From Umbilicaria muhlenbergii (taxonomy: Eukaryota > Ascomycota > Lecanoromycetes > Umbilicariales > Umbilicariaceae): DNA of 64,000 nt. The stretch covers positions 1,565,808-1,629,807 of the forward strand of contig KK106983.1 of NCBI GenBank assembly GCA_000611775.1, in the 5' to 3' direction. A program made the translations under genes and the position numbers. The notes beneath the pieces are model-generated. The model was not told the DNA's origin and ran no database searches. It saw only the letters and a program-made list of their open reading frames with translations. Below, piece by piece: positions 10,612-21,452 of the stretch (positions within the stretch are counted from its first letter, which is position 1; each line of letters starts with the position of its first letter).

Positions 10612-13600
10612 ATGCCTCCTCCGCCTCATACAAAGCCTGAGAATGTGCTCAAGGTCAGTCCGTCTAACCCCTGGCATGAGGGTTCACTCCGATCTACAGG
10701 CCGTCTCGACCATCCCAGGGAGAACAAGCCTCCATTCTGTCTTTGGGTCAATATGCTAATGACTTTTGATTCCCACAGCGTGCACAGGAACTCATCGCAG
10801 TCGGGCAGTCTCAAGCTGCTCTCACAATCCTCCACGAACATGTCACGTCCAAGCGATCCCGGAACAGTCCCATCACCTCCCTCGAGCCTGTTATGATCCT
10901 CTTTGTGGAGTTGTGTGTGGACCTGAAGAAAGGCAAGCTGGCCAAAGATGGTCTCTACCAGTACAAGAACACTGCGCAGAACACCAATGTGGGAACCATC
11001 GAGGTCGGTCTCCATGGTCCAGGCACTCGCCCTCCTTTTCAAACTTCTTTGCTGACTGAGCCTTGATTATACATAGCTCGTTCTCAAGAAGTTCATCGAA
11101 CTTGCGGAACAGAAAGTCACCGAAGCCCAAGCAAAGGCGGACGAAGTTCAGTCTTCTCTCGAGCCAAGCGCCGAGGGTACAAATGTCGAAGACCTTGAAG
11201 CAATCGAGACACCAGAGTCAATACTTCTTTCTACGGTATCAGGCGAGCAATCCAAAGATAGAACCGATAGGGCCATCGTCACCCCATGGCTAAAGTTCCT
11301 TTGGGAAACATATCGCACGGTCTTGGAGATTCTCAAGAACAATGCTCGGCTGGAGGTTATGTACCAGGCTACAGCGCTCCAAGCCTTCCAGTTCTGCCAA
11401 AAGTACGCGCGGAAGACCGAGTTCAGAAGACTCTGCGAGCTGTTGAGAAACCATGTCCAAAATGCGGCCAAGTATCAATCACAGATGCACGCTATTAATC
11501 TCAGCGACCCGGATACCTTGCAACGCCATCTCGACACCCGATTCCAACAGCTGAACGTTGCCGTAGAACTTGAGCTGTGGCAGGAAGCTTTCCGGAGCGT
11601 TGAAGATATCCACACGCTCCTGAGTCTTAGCAAGCGGCCGGCAAAGAACATTATGATGGCCAATTACTATGAGAAGCTCACTCGCATATTCCTTGTCAGC
11701 GAAAACTACCTCTTCCATGCTGCGGCCTGGAGTCGATATTACAATCTTCTGCGGTCATCCGCCAGCGCCGTTGCTTCAGGACAAAGCCTGAAGAAAGAAA
11801 ACCCGGCCGTCAACGAGGCTGACATGAGCAGAGCGGCTTCTTTTGTCTTGTTGTCAGCGCTTTCGATCCCTGTGATCAGCACATCTCGTTCTCGAGGAGC
11901 ACTTATTGATGTGGACGAGGTGCGGAAGAATAAGAACAACCGTCTTACTAACCTTCTCGGCATGTCGCAAGCACCCACTCGAGCTGTGCTTTTCAAGGAT
12001 GCCATGAGTAAGGGTCTCTTGAAGCGTGCCAAACCCGAAATCCGAGAATTGTATCAGATCCTGGAAGTCGACTTCCACCCACTATCGATCTGTAAGAAGA
12101 TTTCGCCTATACTGACACAAATTGGCGCCGACCCGGAGATGGAGAAGTACGTCTTGCCGTTACAACAGGTCATTCTTACGAGACTTTTCCAGCAATTGTC
12201 TCAAGTCTATGAATCGGTCGAGCTAAAGTTTGTGTACAATCTTGCACAATTCCCAGATCCTTTCCAGGTGGGCCCTGGCACAATCGAGAAGTTCATTATG
12301 AACGGGTGTAAGAAAGGGGATTTGGCTATCCGCATCGACCATGCCACTGGGGTTTTGACGTTCGACTCTGATGTTTTCTCGTCTGCTAAAGCCCTGCATC
12401 CTGGAAGTGGAGCTGGTTCTGCAGAGAGCGAGGCAAGTTCAGTGCAACGGCTGCAGAGTACACCAGCAGAAATCGTGCGCTCACAACTGACCCGTCTTGC
12501 GAAATCGCTCTACGTCACCTGCCAATATGTTGATCCGAGCTTTAACGAGGCTCGTCAGCAAGCCAAAGCTGCAGCGTTCGCAAGGGCGCAGGCAGGTGCG
12601 GAGCAAGAGCATCTGGAAACCTTGGGCAGACGTGCGATCATCGAGAAAAAGAAGGAGCTTGCTTCCGATGCTCTGCAGAAGAAGCAGAAAGAAGAGGAGA
12701 CCCGCAAACGCATTCGCGCTCAGCAGATCCAGGAGGCTGAGAACTTGAGGCTGGCCGAGGAGCAGAGGGAGCGCGAGCGGAAGCGTATGCAAGCCGAGAC
12801 AGATAGGGTCAAGAAGCAAGAGCTCCAGAAACAGATTGACGAACTCAAGAACGGTACTAAGGGTATCGATATTGGAGATCTGGACTTGAACGAATTGGAC
12901 AGCAATCGTCTTCGGATGCTCAAGATTACACGGCTAGAGAGGGAAAAGAATGAGTTGAGTGAAAAACTCAGGGTCACTGGCAAGCGCATCGACCATCTTG
13001 AGCGTGCATTCAGGAAAGAAGAGGTCAAGCTACTACCGAAGGATTACGAAGCACAGCGAGAACGTGATCTTGCCGCTTATGAAAAATCGAAAGAGGAGGC
13101 TTTAAAGGATTCGCGACGAAAGCATTCTGAAGATGTTGCGCTCAAGAAACGGCTTGAACGACTAGTGCCAGTGTACGAGCAGTTCCGCAAAGACTTGCAA
13201 GAACGGCGTCACGAGGAGTTCGAGAAGCGCCGTAAGAACGCGGACCGGGAGCTAGAAGCTGCGAAAGAGAAGCGAAAACGAGAGTTCCGGGAGAGAAAAG
13301 CACGCGAGCGCAGGGAACGGGAGGAAGCAGAAAGACGGGCACGGGAGGAAGAGGAGAGAATCGCTAGGGAAGCGGAGGAGAAAGCTGCGGAGGAAGAAGA
13401 AAAGAGGCGTAAGCTTGCCGAGGCAAAAGCAAAGAGAGATGCGGAGCGCAAGTATGCATTTGACAGTCACGGTTATCGGAGAGCAGACGCTTACTTTGAT
13501 CTTAGGGAACTCGACGAGAAAGCCGCTATCCAGCGAAAACGAGAAGAGGAAGCTGAAGCGAAGCTTGCCGCCAAGAAGGCTGGTGTTCGCCTTCCGGAGC

Positions 13601-14241
13601 GGTCTGTACCAGCACGCGCTGATTCTCGCGCTGATTCTTCCGAACGACCATCCGAAAGACCATCCGGGCCTCCTCGTCTTGCTCTTGCAGGCAACAAACC
13701 AACGTGGAGGGAGCGGGAAGCCCAGAAGGCAGCTGCTGACGCTAGGGGCGGCTCACCAGCACCTCCAGCAGCACCTCCGTCTGACATAGCGACCCCAGAG
13801 GCTCAATTGCCAAAGAAGACTGGATATGTACCGCCTGCTCTCCGCAGTGAGGCGGCTGTAGCGCCCCGTGGACGTACCGATACTCAGCCTCCTGCAAGCT
13901 CTCGGGATGAGAGCTCTGGCGGAGACGCTTCCGCAAGATGGCGTCCTAGTGCTCCACGTACCGAGTCCGGCCGTGATGGCTCTCCTGCCGATGGGCCTGC
14001 TCCTCGTTCCTTACTCCCAGGTCGTCGCGGCATGGACGGATCAGGGCCGAGAGACCAGTCTCCTGCTGACGGGGCTGGCGCTTCGAAACATGTGCCGCGA
14101 TTTCAGAGAGGAGACGGACCATCTGCCAAGGGCGAGTCGCCAGCCTCTGGGCCAGCCAGAACGAGCAGTCCGGCAACTGGTGGGGCAAACCCTACTCCCG
14201 GTAAATATGTACCGGTACACCTGAGAAACAAGGGGGCTTAA
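10612..14241 (+). CDS. TIF32: Eukaryotic translation initiation factor 3 subunit A
   Basis: Largest scaffold subunit of eIF3, which binds the 40S ribosome and recruits mRNA. Exons are 10612-10653, 10779-11003 and 11077-14241, giving 1143 aa. The start [20 protein letters not shown] matches the conserved N-terminus. Helical repeats and a PCI domain (about residues 330-510, around [19 protein letters not shown] and [13 protein letters not shown]) precede a long Arg/Glu-rich coiled coil (about 560-880, with runs like [18 protein letters not shown]). A disordered Ser/Pro/Gly-rich tail follows, ending in [12 protein letters not shown]. Two short introns lie near the 5' end. Confidence 0.97.
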
Positions 14242-14939
14242 GTCATCGAAAGCCGGCTATCGATGGTGCGAGGTGCTTTCACGTGTGCTCGGGGAGGAGA
14301 CATGCTCAATGCAGCCGGGCTTTGCGCGCGATGAGCCATAGCGTTCTTTTTCACACCTTGTATTACAGTGAGGGACACAGCCGTAAAAGGAATGAAGGCT
14401 TCTGCTACAGTTAATGTTTTGGGTTCCAAGCAATGTCGTTACTAGTTAGACTGTGGCTTTGGCATGAATGGCACACGCTATCGATTCTTTATAGGCTGGC
14501 TTAACGTGCAGATGCCTTTATATCGACACCAAGACTCGACTGCTTGATTATCATCAAACCTATACTGAAGGTGGTAGAAAATGATTGCTATTCATATGAC
14601 TAAGCAAGGTCAATTGTAGGTAAGCACCGCCTAACCACCACTGTAGATCAGGCCCGAGAGGCTCAAGCACTCGGACCCTGTCTGACTTTATTGCTCGTGT
14701 CGTGACCCTGGGACCAGACTCCCCTTCTGAAGGAGCCTCATGAGGATCCATACTATCGTCCATCCGATAAGTGACGACCCAACCCAACTCCACACGCTCG
14801 AGGCACCTGCGGTTTGCCTGTTGGTCGTCAGGGCTTGCCCATAACCCGCAGGTCCACCATGGGAGTAATGATCTCCTTCAATGTATATAGAGCAACCCTA
14901 GTGTGTGCTCTTTGAAAGGTCTGGGAAAGAATCGGGAAT
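14242..14939. other. Convergent 3' intergenic region
   Basis: Between the 3' ends of eIF3a (+) and the NatB subunit gene (-). It presumably carries both 3' UTRs. No conserved frame or RNA-like fold was recognised. Confidence 0.6.
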
Positions 14940-15644
14940 TCACCCGTTGTAGAGATCCTCTGGATTGACCTTGTAATTCTCCCCGTTCTCCCGGATGTGC
15001 TGTCGTTTCTTGTCTCTGCTCAGCGGTTTCCGCATGTCGAAGGCGTCTTCGCCTGCTTTGCGGCCGGTGGGGTCGTCGCTGTAGTAGTCGACTACGCGGC
15101 GGAAGACGCTGTATCTGTATTCCCGGGGCTCGGTGTCAGTACGGGATTGGCGTTGGGGAGTTGTGGAGAAGAGGAACGTACCCTAGGCCTTTGTATAATC
15201 CTATGGCGGTCTCGTTGCCTTCTCGAACAAACAGGTCGAGGAACCACGCTTTCTGCTCTTCGCAGCCTCTCTCCAGCGCTCCTGTCAGTGTCTGCGCGAG
15301 CCCCAAGCGTCGGTACTGCGGCGCGACGGAGAGGGCGGTAACGTGGCCGTGCCAGGGGAGGTAGTGTTCCGTCATGTGGAGGTATGGGGGGTCTTCTTCG
15401 ACCTTGCCCATCACTGTATATCCGCCGGTACCGTCAGCCTACGGATTCGAAAGGGAAAGGTGGGGGCAGATTGACTGTAGCCTGTTATTTCGCCGTGCTG
15501 GCCTTCGGCGACTGTGAACAGTGAGGGCCATTTGGCTAGGTATTGGAAGTAGAAATGGAGGTCGTAGTTTTCGGTTAGGGGGTCGAGGTTGGTGAGGTTC
15601 ATCTTGAAGAGGTCGAGGGGACTGAAGGCGCGGAGGGCTGTCAT
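14940..15644 (-). CDS. NAT3: NatB N-terminal acetyltransferase catalytic subunit (Naa20/Nat3)
   Basis: Catalytic GNAT subunit of NatB, which acetylates nascent proteins starting Met-Asp, Met-Glu, Met-Asn or Met-Gln at the ribosome. Exons 15644-15476, 15413-15182 and 15114-14940 give 191 aa, the family's normal length. The first exon holds the conserved start MTALRAFSPLDLFKMNLTNL and NYDLHFYFQYLAKWP. The second holds the acetyl-CoA loop in VAPQYRRLGLAQTL. The third ends YKVNPEDLYNG. The first intron uses an uncommon GTCAAT donor; the other boundaries are ordinary. The start is the second in-frame Met of the open frame, which fits the family. Confidence 0.95.
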
Positions 15645-16162
15645 GGTGGGCAAGGGGGGAACTCCAATACCGTGGGTTTGGATAATTGAGTTATGACACT
15701 GTGAGCAGGCTCATGTACTGCTCCAGCTGCCCTGTCTGAGTAGGTGCTGTAGGTTAGTTGGTGGTTCACGGTCCCAGGGTTTTGGGTTTCCTATAAAGCA
15801 ACGCCATTGGCCAGCGGTGTTCTAGGACTCCCCCACGCGTCAAATTTCATGAACACCATCTATACAGTCACAGCTTTTTGCGCGCCAAGCAGACCACACC
15901 TTCGGAGGGGTTGGCTCGCTGTGTAGCTACATGGAGTGCTATTTGACTCACAGCTTTGCCCTTCCAGCTATACGCAAGACGCGGCTTTCATACCAGACAC
16001 CTGGATATTAGCCCTAGAAAGCCAGAGCAACAACCCGGAAACAAGGCTTTTCTTGCTTCTACTACTTCCGAAGTGCCATTAGTATATTCTAGACCGCGGG
16101 GAGAGTATACGGACGCTCGAAAGCGCCACCGAGGGTCTAAATTGGCTAAGCCCCGCCTCGCA
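15645..16162. promoter_or_regulatory. Divergent promoter region
   Basis: The 518 bp between the NatB start codon (-) and the next gene's start (+). The frame leading into the right-hand gene stays open upstream of its ATG but contains no earlier ATG. No specific factor site was identified. Confidence 0.55.
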
Positions 16163-17468
16163 ATGCCCTCGTCTCCACGCACACCCAATCGGCGGCAGCA
16201 GTCGACTAGTATCGACCTTTCCTTTACATCCGCCAGCCCCCAGAGCAATGGATACGACTCAATACGTCCCTCCCGCCGTCGGAAATCTTCGTTATCCTCA
16301 TTGCACTCATTACATTCACCCGCAACACCTCGACCGAGGTCCTCTCACGAAGTCAGCGGGTTTTTTGGCTCGCCGAACAGTTATGGCAATGCAGTAGAGG
16401 CAGGTAGTGGACTGGGAAGCTTGGCAGACGAATTGGCGGAAGCGTGGGACTCAGAGGACGAAATGGAGGAGGTGATGCCAGCGCCGCAGGTGGACTCGGA
16501 GGAAGCAAAATGCAACGGCGGTTTACAGCAGCAAACCCAAGAACAACTCGACTATCCCCGTGATATGGGTTTCGGCATACCATCCAATTCAATATCGCAA
16601 CCTGTGGCGACTGGCTCACTGAGTCCACCAAAATTGCCGCCGCGTTCGAAGCACAGACGGCAGGACTCGCAATACGACGGGTCGGATTACGGTGACAACT
16701 CGGACTTCGAAGATGCAACCGGCATATCCCCATCCTTGGAAGCTCGAATGGCTACTATCGAAAGCCTAGCGCGGCGAGGCACCGAGAGCAACGGCAGCGA
16801 CGCAGATGGAGTAATCCAACGAGTCGCCGACCTCCTAAAAGACCTCGGCTCCCAATCGGGCGTCGAGAACGGAGCTTCCAGGTATCTTCCGCCCCAGTTC
16901 CCCGAACATAAAGTCCGCTATAACCCCATTCCATACTGACCCCGTCAGACTCATCACCGCCCACACAGCGCTAACAACGCACCTCGTGCACCAAACCCGC
17001 CTCCTCCACACCCTCACCCACCCCCTCCTCTCCCCCCTCTCCGCTCCCCCTTCCCCCTCCACAATCGACACCCTCCTCCCCCTCCTCACCACAGCCCTCA
17101 CCTCCCTCCCATCCACCACCCCGCACCCCCTCTCCTCTCTCCGCCACCTCCAAACCTCCACCACCGACCTCGCCTCCCGCCTCTCCTACCTCTCCGACAC
17201 CCTGCACATGACGCGGCAGACGACCACACTCGCGGCCAGACGCCTGCGCTCGAGTCGCGAGGCGGTGGCCGAGTTGAAGAGGGAGTGGGCGGTGAGAGAC
17301 GAGGGGATTGAGTGGGTGGAGAGGGGGGGGTGGGATGAGAGATTGAGGGGGAGGGAGTGTGCGAAGGTTTGTGGGGAGGTGGTGGGGGGGTTTGAGGAGG
17401 TTTGTAGGGGGTGGCGGGAACGGTTGGTGAGGGGGGGTGGGGTGGAGATGGGGGTGGGGGTCGCGTGA
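16163..17468 (+). CDS. Unrecognised fungal protein with helical C-terminus
   Basis: Two exons (16163-16881, 16949-17468) give 412 aa; the join is GT-AG and in frame. I do not recognise a named family. The N-terminus is basic and Ser/Pro-rich (MPSSPRTPNRR, SRRRKSSLSSLHSLHS), suggesting phosphorylation and disorder. An acidic stretch with GSLADELAEAWDSEDEMEE lies near residues 90-110. The second exon is predicted helical with heptad-like Leu/Thr spacing (LSSLRHLQTSTTDLASRLSY) and then RRLRSSREAVAELKREWA, which looks like coiled coil. The coding strand changes sharply from C-rich to G-rich near 17,272. The N-terminus is the first in-frame ATG. The function is unknown. Confidence 0.75.
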
Positions 17469-17885
17469 GGGGAGTGGGGGGTTTGGAGGGAGACGTGGAG
17501 GATGTCTTAGGGGCTTCATTGTGGTGTGGGAGGTGGTGATGAAGGTTGGCGAATTATACCCGGGTGTGTTTGAGCGAAGCATCGGCATTGGCGTGGGTCA
17601 TTGGGTGGAGTTTTGAATGGGACGAATACAGGAATTTTGCAATTATTGCCATTGCCATTGCAGACCCATTCCTATTCGTCAACGATCATTGTTCTAAGAC
17701 GCGGATGTTCGAATGAAGCCACAGGAGCTACCTGCTTCACCGAACCGTGACGAGCCGAACAGATATTGATAATGACCGAGTTGTAGCTTGCGGAATAGAC
17801 CAGCTATCCAAAGCCACAATACTCCTAATGTACGAGCTATAGCTCGGCTACCGACCGGATACCTCCTTCAGCCACGGCGCACATC
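17469..17885. other. Convergent 3' intergenic region
   Basis: Between the 3' ends of the 412-aa protein gene (+) and the next gene (-). It starts strongly G-rich on the + strand, then returns to mixed composition. No gene seen. Confidence 0.55.
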
Positions 17886-20146
17886 TCACTCCCTACCCCT
17901 CCCCCTCCCCCTCTTCGACCTTGACCTCGACCTCGCTCTCACCTTTGCCTCAACAACCAAATCCCCACCCGCATCTCCATCCAAACTAACCACAACCTTG
18001 ACGCCTCGAATCCCCCCACCATTCCCGTCCCCCCTCTCGCCCTTCCGAGCCCCTTTCTCACCCGCCCAAGCCCTGCGCTCATCGCCAGTATCGCTCGTAG
18101 AAGTATTTGCTTCTGGGCCTGGGTCTGGGGCTGTGACCACATCCGCTCGAGGTTTTTCGTCGTGTCCAGACTCGACTTTGTTATTGCTGCGCACCGCCCC
18201 GGGGCCAGCGGGTAGGAGTAGGGAGACGAGTTCGACACTCTCCCCGACTACTCTTCCTCCTCCTCCACCTCGTCTGGAGTGCGCGTCCCCCCCGGCATTT
18301 CCACGCCTCGCGCTCTCTGTCATCTCGACTGCATCCCCCTCATCGTCCTGATGCCCACACTCCCTAAGCGGCGAATGCCCCACTCCTCCCCCAAGCCCCA
18401 TTCCCCTCGACCGCACCTCCCTACCCACCTCCCTACCCACCTCCATATCCCCCCGCACCTTCTTCACCGACAGCCCCTGCTCATCCCCCCCACCCTCCCT
18501 ATCCCAACCCCCAAACCTCCACCACCCTGTCCTCTTCCTCGCCGTCGACGTTGATGAGAGCGTGGATGCGGACGTAGATGCAGAAGAGGCGGATAGGTGT
18601 CTGGAATTCAGGAAGGAAGCTTTGGCGAGGGGCGGGGAGAGGAGGGGAGGGGCGAGGGTGGGGAGCGAGTGGTGGTGGAGGCCGGTCGGGTGGGGAGGTT
18701 CGAGGGGGGTGGGCTGTCGGGATGTTGGCTGGGGGGTTGGAATGTGGTTTGGCGAGAGGGAGGATGGTGGGTAGATGGCATGCGGTGAGGGCAAGACGTG
18801 GGGCGAGGAGAAGGCGTGTGATGGTGGCGGAGAAGGGGTTGGTGGGAATGATCGTGGTGATGGTGGTGATCTTGCGCGAGAGATGATGTCTCATGCCTGC
18901 GAACGAGCCTCGGCCGAGAGATCTCTTGCGCATGGTTGTTCCTGTGGATAATCACTGTCCGCGCTGGCGTTATAGCCCGGCGTGGAGGGCGGTGATGGTG
19001 ATGACAGCGATGGTGATGTAGATACGTTCGTGGAGAGCGCCGGCTTATGGATGTTGGTAAAGAGGGAGATGCGCGCACTTGGTCTCCAACCTCTTGATTA
19101 GAGAAGTGCTTAGTAACTGTATTGTCGGACTCGACGGTGTCATTCAGAGACGACGATTCTTCGGTAGGGTATTCTCCGGTATCAGAACTGCTCCGCGGAA
19201 ATATTGTCTCCGCAGTATTGCTGCTTCTGCGCCGATGCTCATTCTTTCGGTGACGTCTGTGTCTTTTGCTATGGCCAGAACCGGAGGAGGTACTGCTGTA
19301 TATAGTGGCTGCGACTGACCGGTCATCCAGGCTGGTGTGGCTCTTCACAGGTGACACGAGAGGCGTTAAGGATCCAGAGGAGGAGGTCTGCTCACTGAAT
19401 GCGATTCCGTGTTGGTCATGAGTTTCCGAATTGGGGCTATCGGTACTCCATTCCGTCTGAGATGAGTTGTGATCATCAATCGCCTTGTCGATCATAACAC
19501 CCAACTCTTCCGCGATACTCTCCTTCTTTAAGACCTCTTTGTGCTCCGTGCTCGCCTCATCACTTTTTACAGACTTCGACACTGCCAGTCCATATTCTCC
19601 CACCGGCTTCGTGCCAGGACTGACTCCATCACCTTCTTCAAGACCTGCCTGCTTCGGCGGAAGAACAGTCGCAGGACTTAAAACATCATGCTGCAATAGT
19701 GTCTTCGCCCCAACTACTACAAATTTGTTTCCGACCCTTTCTACCGTCGTGCTAGCACCTGACCCAGGGAGTACACTCGATTGCGGCGTATAACGAGTGG
19801 GTGGAACGTAGTATTGCCCTGCAGTGCTCGCGTTCCGTGACGCAGGGGGCGCGAAGCTCAACGACTTCCTCCGTCCATAACCAGAGCGGTTGTCTTCTCC
19901 TTTGGCGATGCCGCCGCTTGCTGGAGACGTGACTTGCTTGGAGCGTAATTGAACCTTAGACGAGCTCCCTGGGTTGGGGGGAGCTTGAGAGTTTGGTATC
20001 TGGGCGTTATGAAAAGCCTGGATACGCGCGGCAACGGTTCCCTCCTTGAGTATGGGGCCAGTAGCTTCGGGGTAAGGTGAGTGTGTTCGTACTACGGTTT
20101 CTCGCTTGTTAATCGGACTGAAAGAACTGCGCTCATAATCAATCAT
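17886..20146 (-). CDS. Low-complexity fungal protein, exon structure unresolved
   Basis: The start at 20146 (MIDYERSSFSPINKRETVV) opens a Ser/Thr-rich protein with a conserved-looking KEGTVAARIQAFHNAQ segment and NKFVVVGAKTLL. This frame continues to 18608 but turns into His/Pro/Arg-rich nonsense after about 19,080. A second frame, two bases off, carries sensible sequence: DYPQEQPCARDLSAEARSQ near 18,900, then ARKRTGWWRFGGWDRE and a final IRGVKVVVSLDGDAGGDLVV segment ending at 17886. A 71-nt GTATCT...CAG intron near 19,025-18,955 would shift between the frames, but a TGA at about 18,893 then needs another intron or a real stop. Either the gene ends there or a further intron is missed. I do not recognise a function. 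Confidence 0.55.
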
Positions 20147-20526
20147 GGTGCCAGTGAAAGGGCCAAAAGTCTAGGCGCATGCAGTTAGCTAGCTTAACAA
20201 CAATAGTGTGATTGTAAGGTAAAGAACGTGGATGGGTTGGAATCTAGGAATAATGGAGACACAGCGCGAATGCTGTGCTCCGTAGATAAAATCACCAGTT
20301 CCATCTTCACAAGCCTTTGAAGTTCAAGCGAATACCGGATTGCCAGACAGAAAAGGAAGGCGTAACGCCCTATCCCCGTATGGACATTCAATACACATTA
20401 GGCAGGGGCATGATTGTACGATGTCCAACAATTAAACAACCAGAACTATGTGAGGACTTTGTTTCGACAAATCTCTTGCTGCATCATGCTCTAAAGTAAC
20501 AATGAATATGTACACAGCGCGAAAGA
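20147..20526. other. Intergenic region
   Basis: Separates two minus-strand genes and should hold the promoter of the left one and the 3' UTR of the ATP synthase gene. No feature recognised. Confidence 0.55.
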
Positions 20527-21452
20527 CTATTTCAGCGACGCCTGCAAGCTCTCGAGTACCTAGACGGGGTTAAAGAGTTAGCCACAGTACTGAATAACGT
20601 TAAGGTATAGTTGAAAAATCCATACCTCGAGCTCGATCTTGGCCTCAGCAATGTCCTGCTCGCTACCGCTGCCACCGGCAATCTTCTGCGCTTCTTGAAT
20701 CTGCGATCGGACCGACTGCAGCAACCGAGCAGTCAGTATTTAGAGAAGTTCGTCACGGTTAGATTGTACGTACATCTGCGCTGAAGTCTTCCAACGGAAA
20801 GCCCTCAACAGCGTTAATGCTGAGCTGAGAGCCTGGCTGAACGATGGCAAAGCCTCCAGATACTATTCAATCCATGTCCTCGTCAGCAACTTGTCCAAGC
20901 CGTAACAAAATGACAGAATGCACGTTGTTCTCCGGCGTTGAGTATAGGCAGCAAGATATCGTGCAGGACGTACGGAAGAACTGCTTGCTTCCACCACTCT
21001 CTTCGATAACCTCAATTAGGCCGGGCTTCAATTGCTCAATGGACGGGACGTGGTTGGCGAGAACACCCATCTCTCCAGATTCAGCAGGGATGTTGACTTG
21101 TACTCTGTGTTGAATAAATTCAAGTCAGCTCCTCGTGGTGGTAGTGTCGTGACACGGCGGCTTCGAGGAACTGTTTGTGGCGGCTACATACACATCTTGA
21201 GACTTGTAGATTGCCTAATTACCACCGTCTGTCAGCTTATCTTACATAGTCTCATACATGCCAGCATTAGGTCTAGCAGATCTGTTGTAAGAGCTGGTGT
21301 AGGAGCTGGTGTAAAGATACCTGATGGGGGAGAGCCAGGGTGAGCTTGATCTTGTCCGACACGGCGTCGGCATAGCCTCTTCTTTGCAATGGCAATCGCA
21401 CCGATGCAGGGCGCGCGCGAATGGCTGCCCGAACTACGCGAGCTGTATTCAT
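20527..21452 (-). CDS. ATP16: Mitochondrial F1 ATP synthase delta subunit
   Basis: Central-stalk subunit (bacterial epsilon homologue) of mitochondrial ATP synthase, facing the matrix. Six exons (21452-21321, 21214-21192, 21104-20974, 20862-20774, 20715-20626, 20559-20527) give 165 aa; every junction is GT-AG and in frame. The first 27 residues are Arg/Ala-rich with no acid, a typical mitochondrial presequence ending near LQRRGYADA. Core motifs are KIKLTLALPHQ, VQVNIPAESGEMGVLANHVP and FFLSGGFAIVQPGSQLSINA, followed by a C-terminal helical hairpin. Exon 2 is only 23 nt. The identification rests on the assembled protein. Confidence 0.95.
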
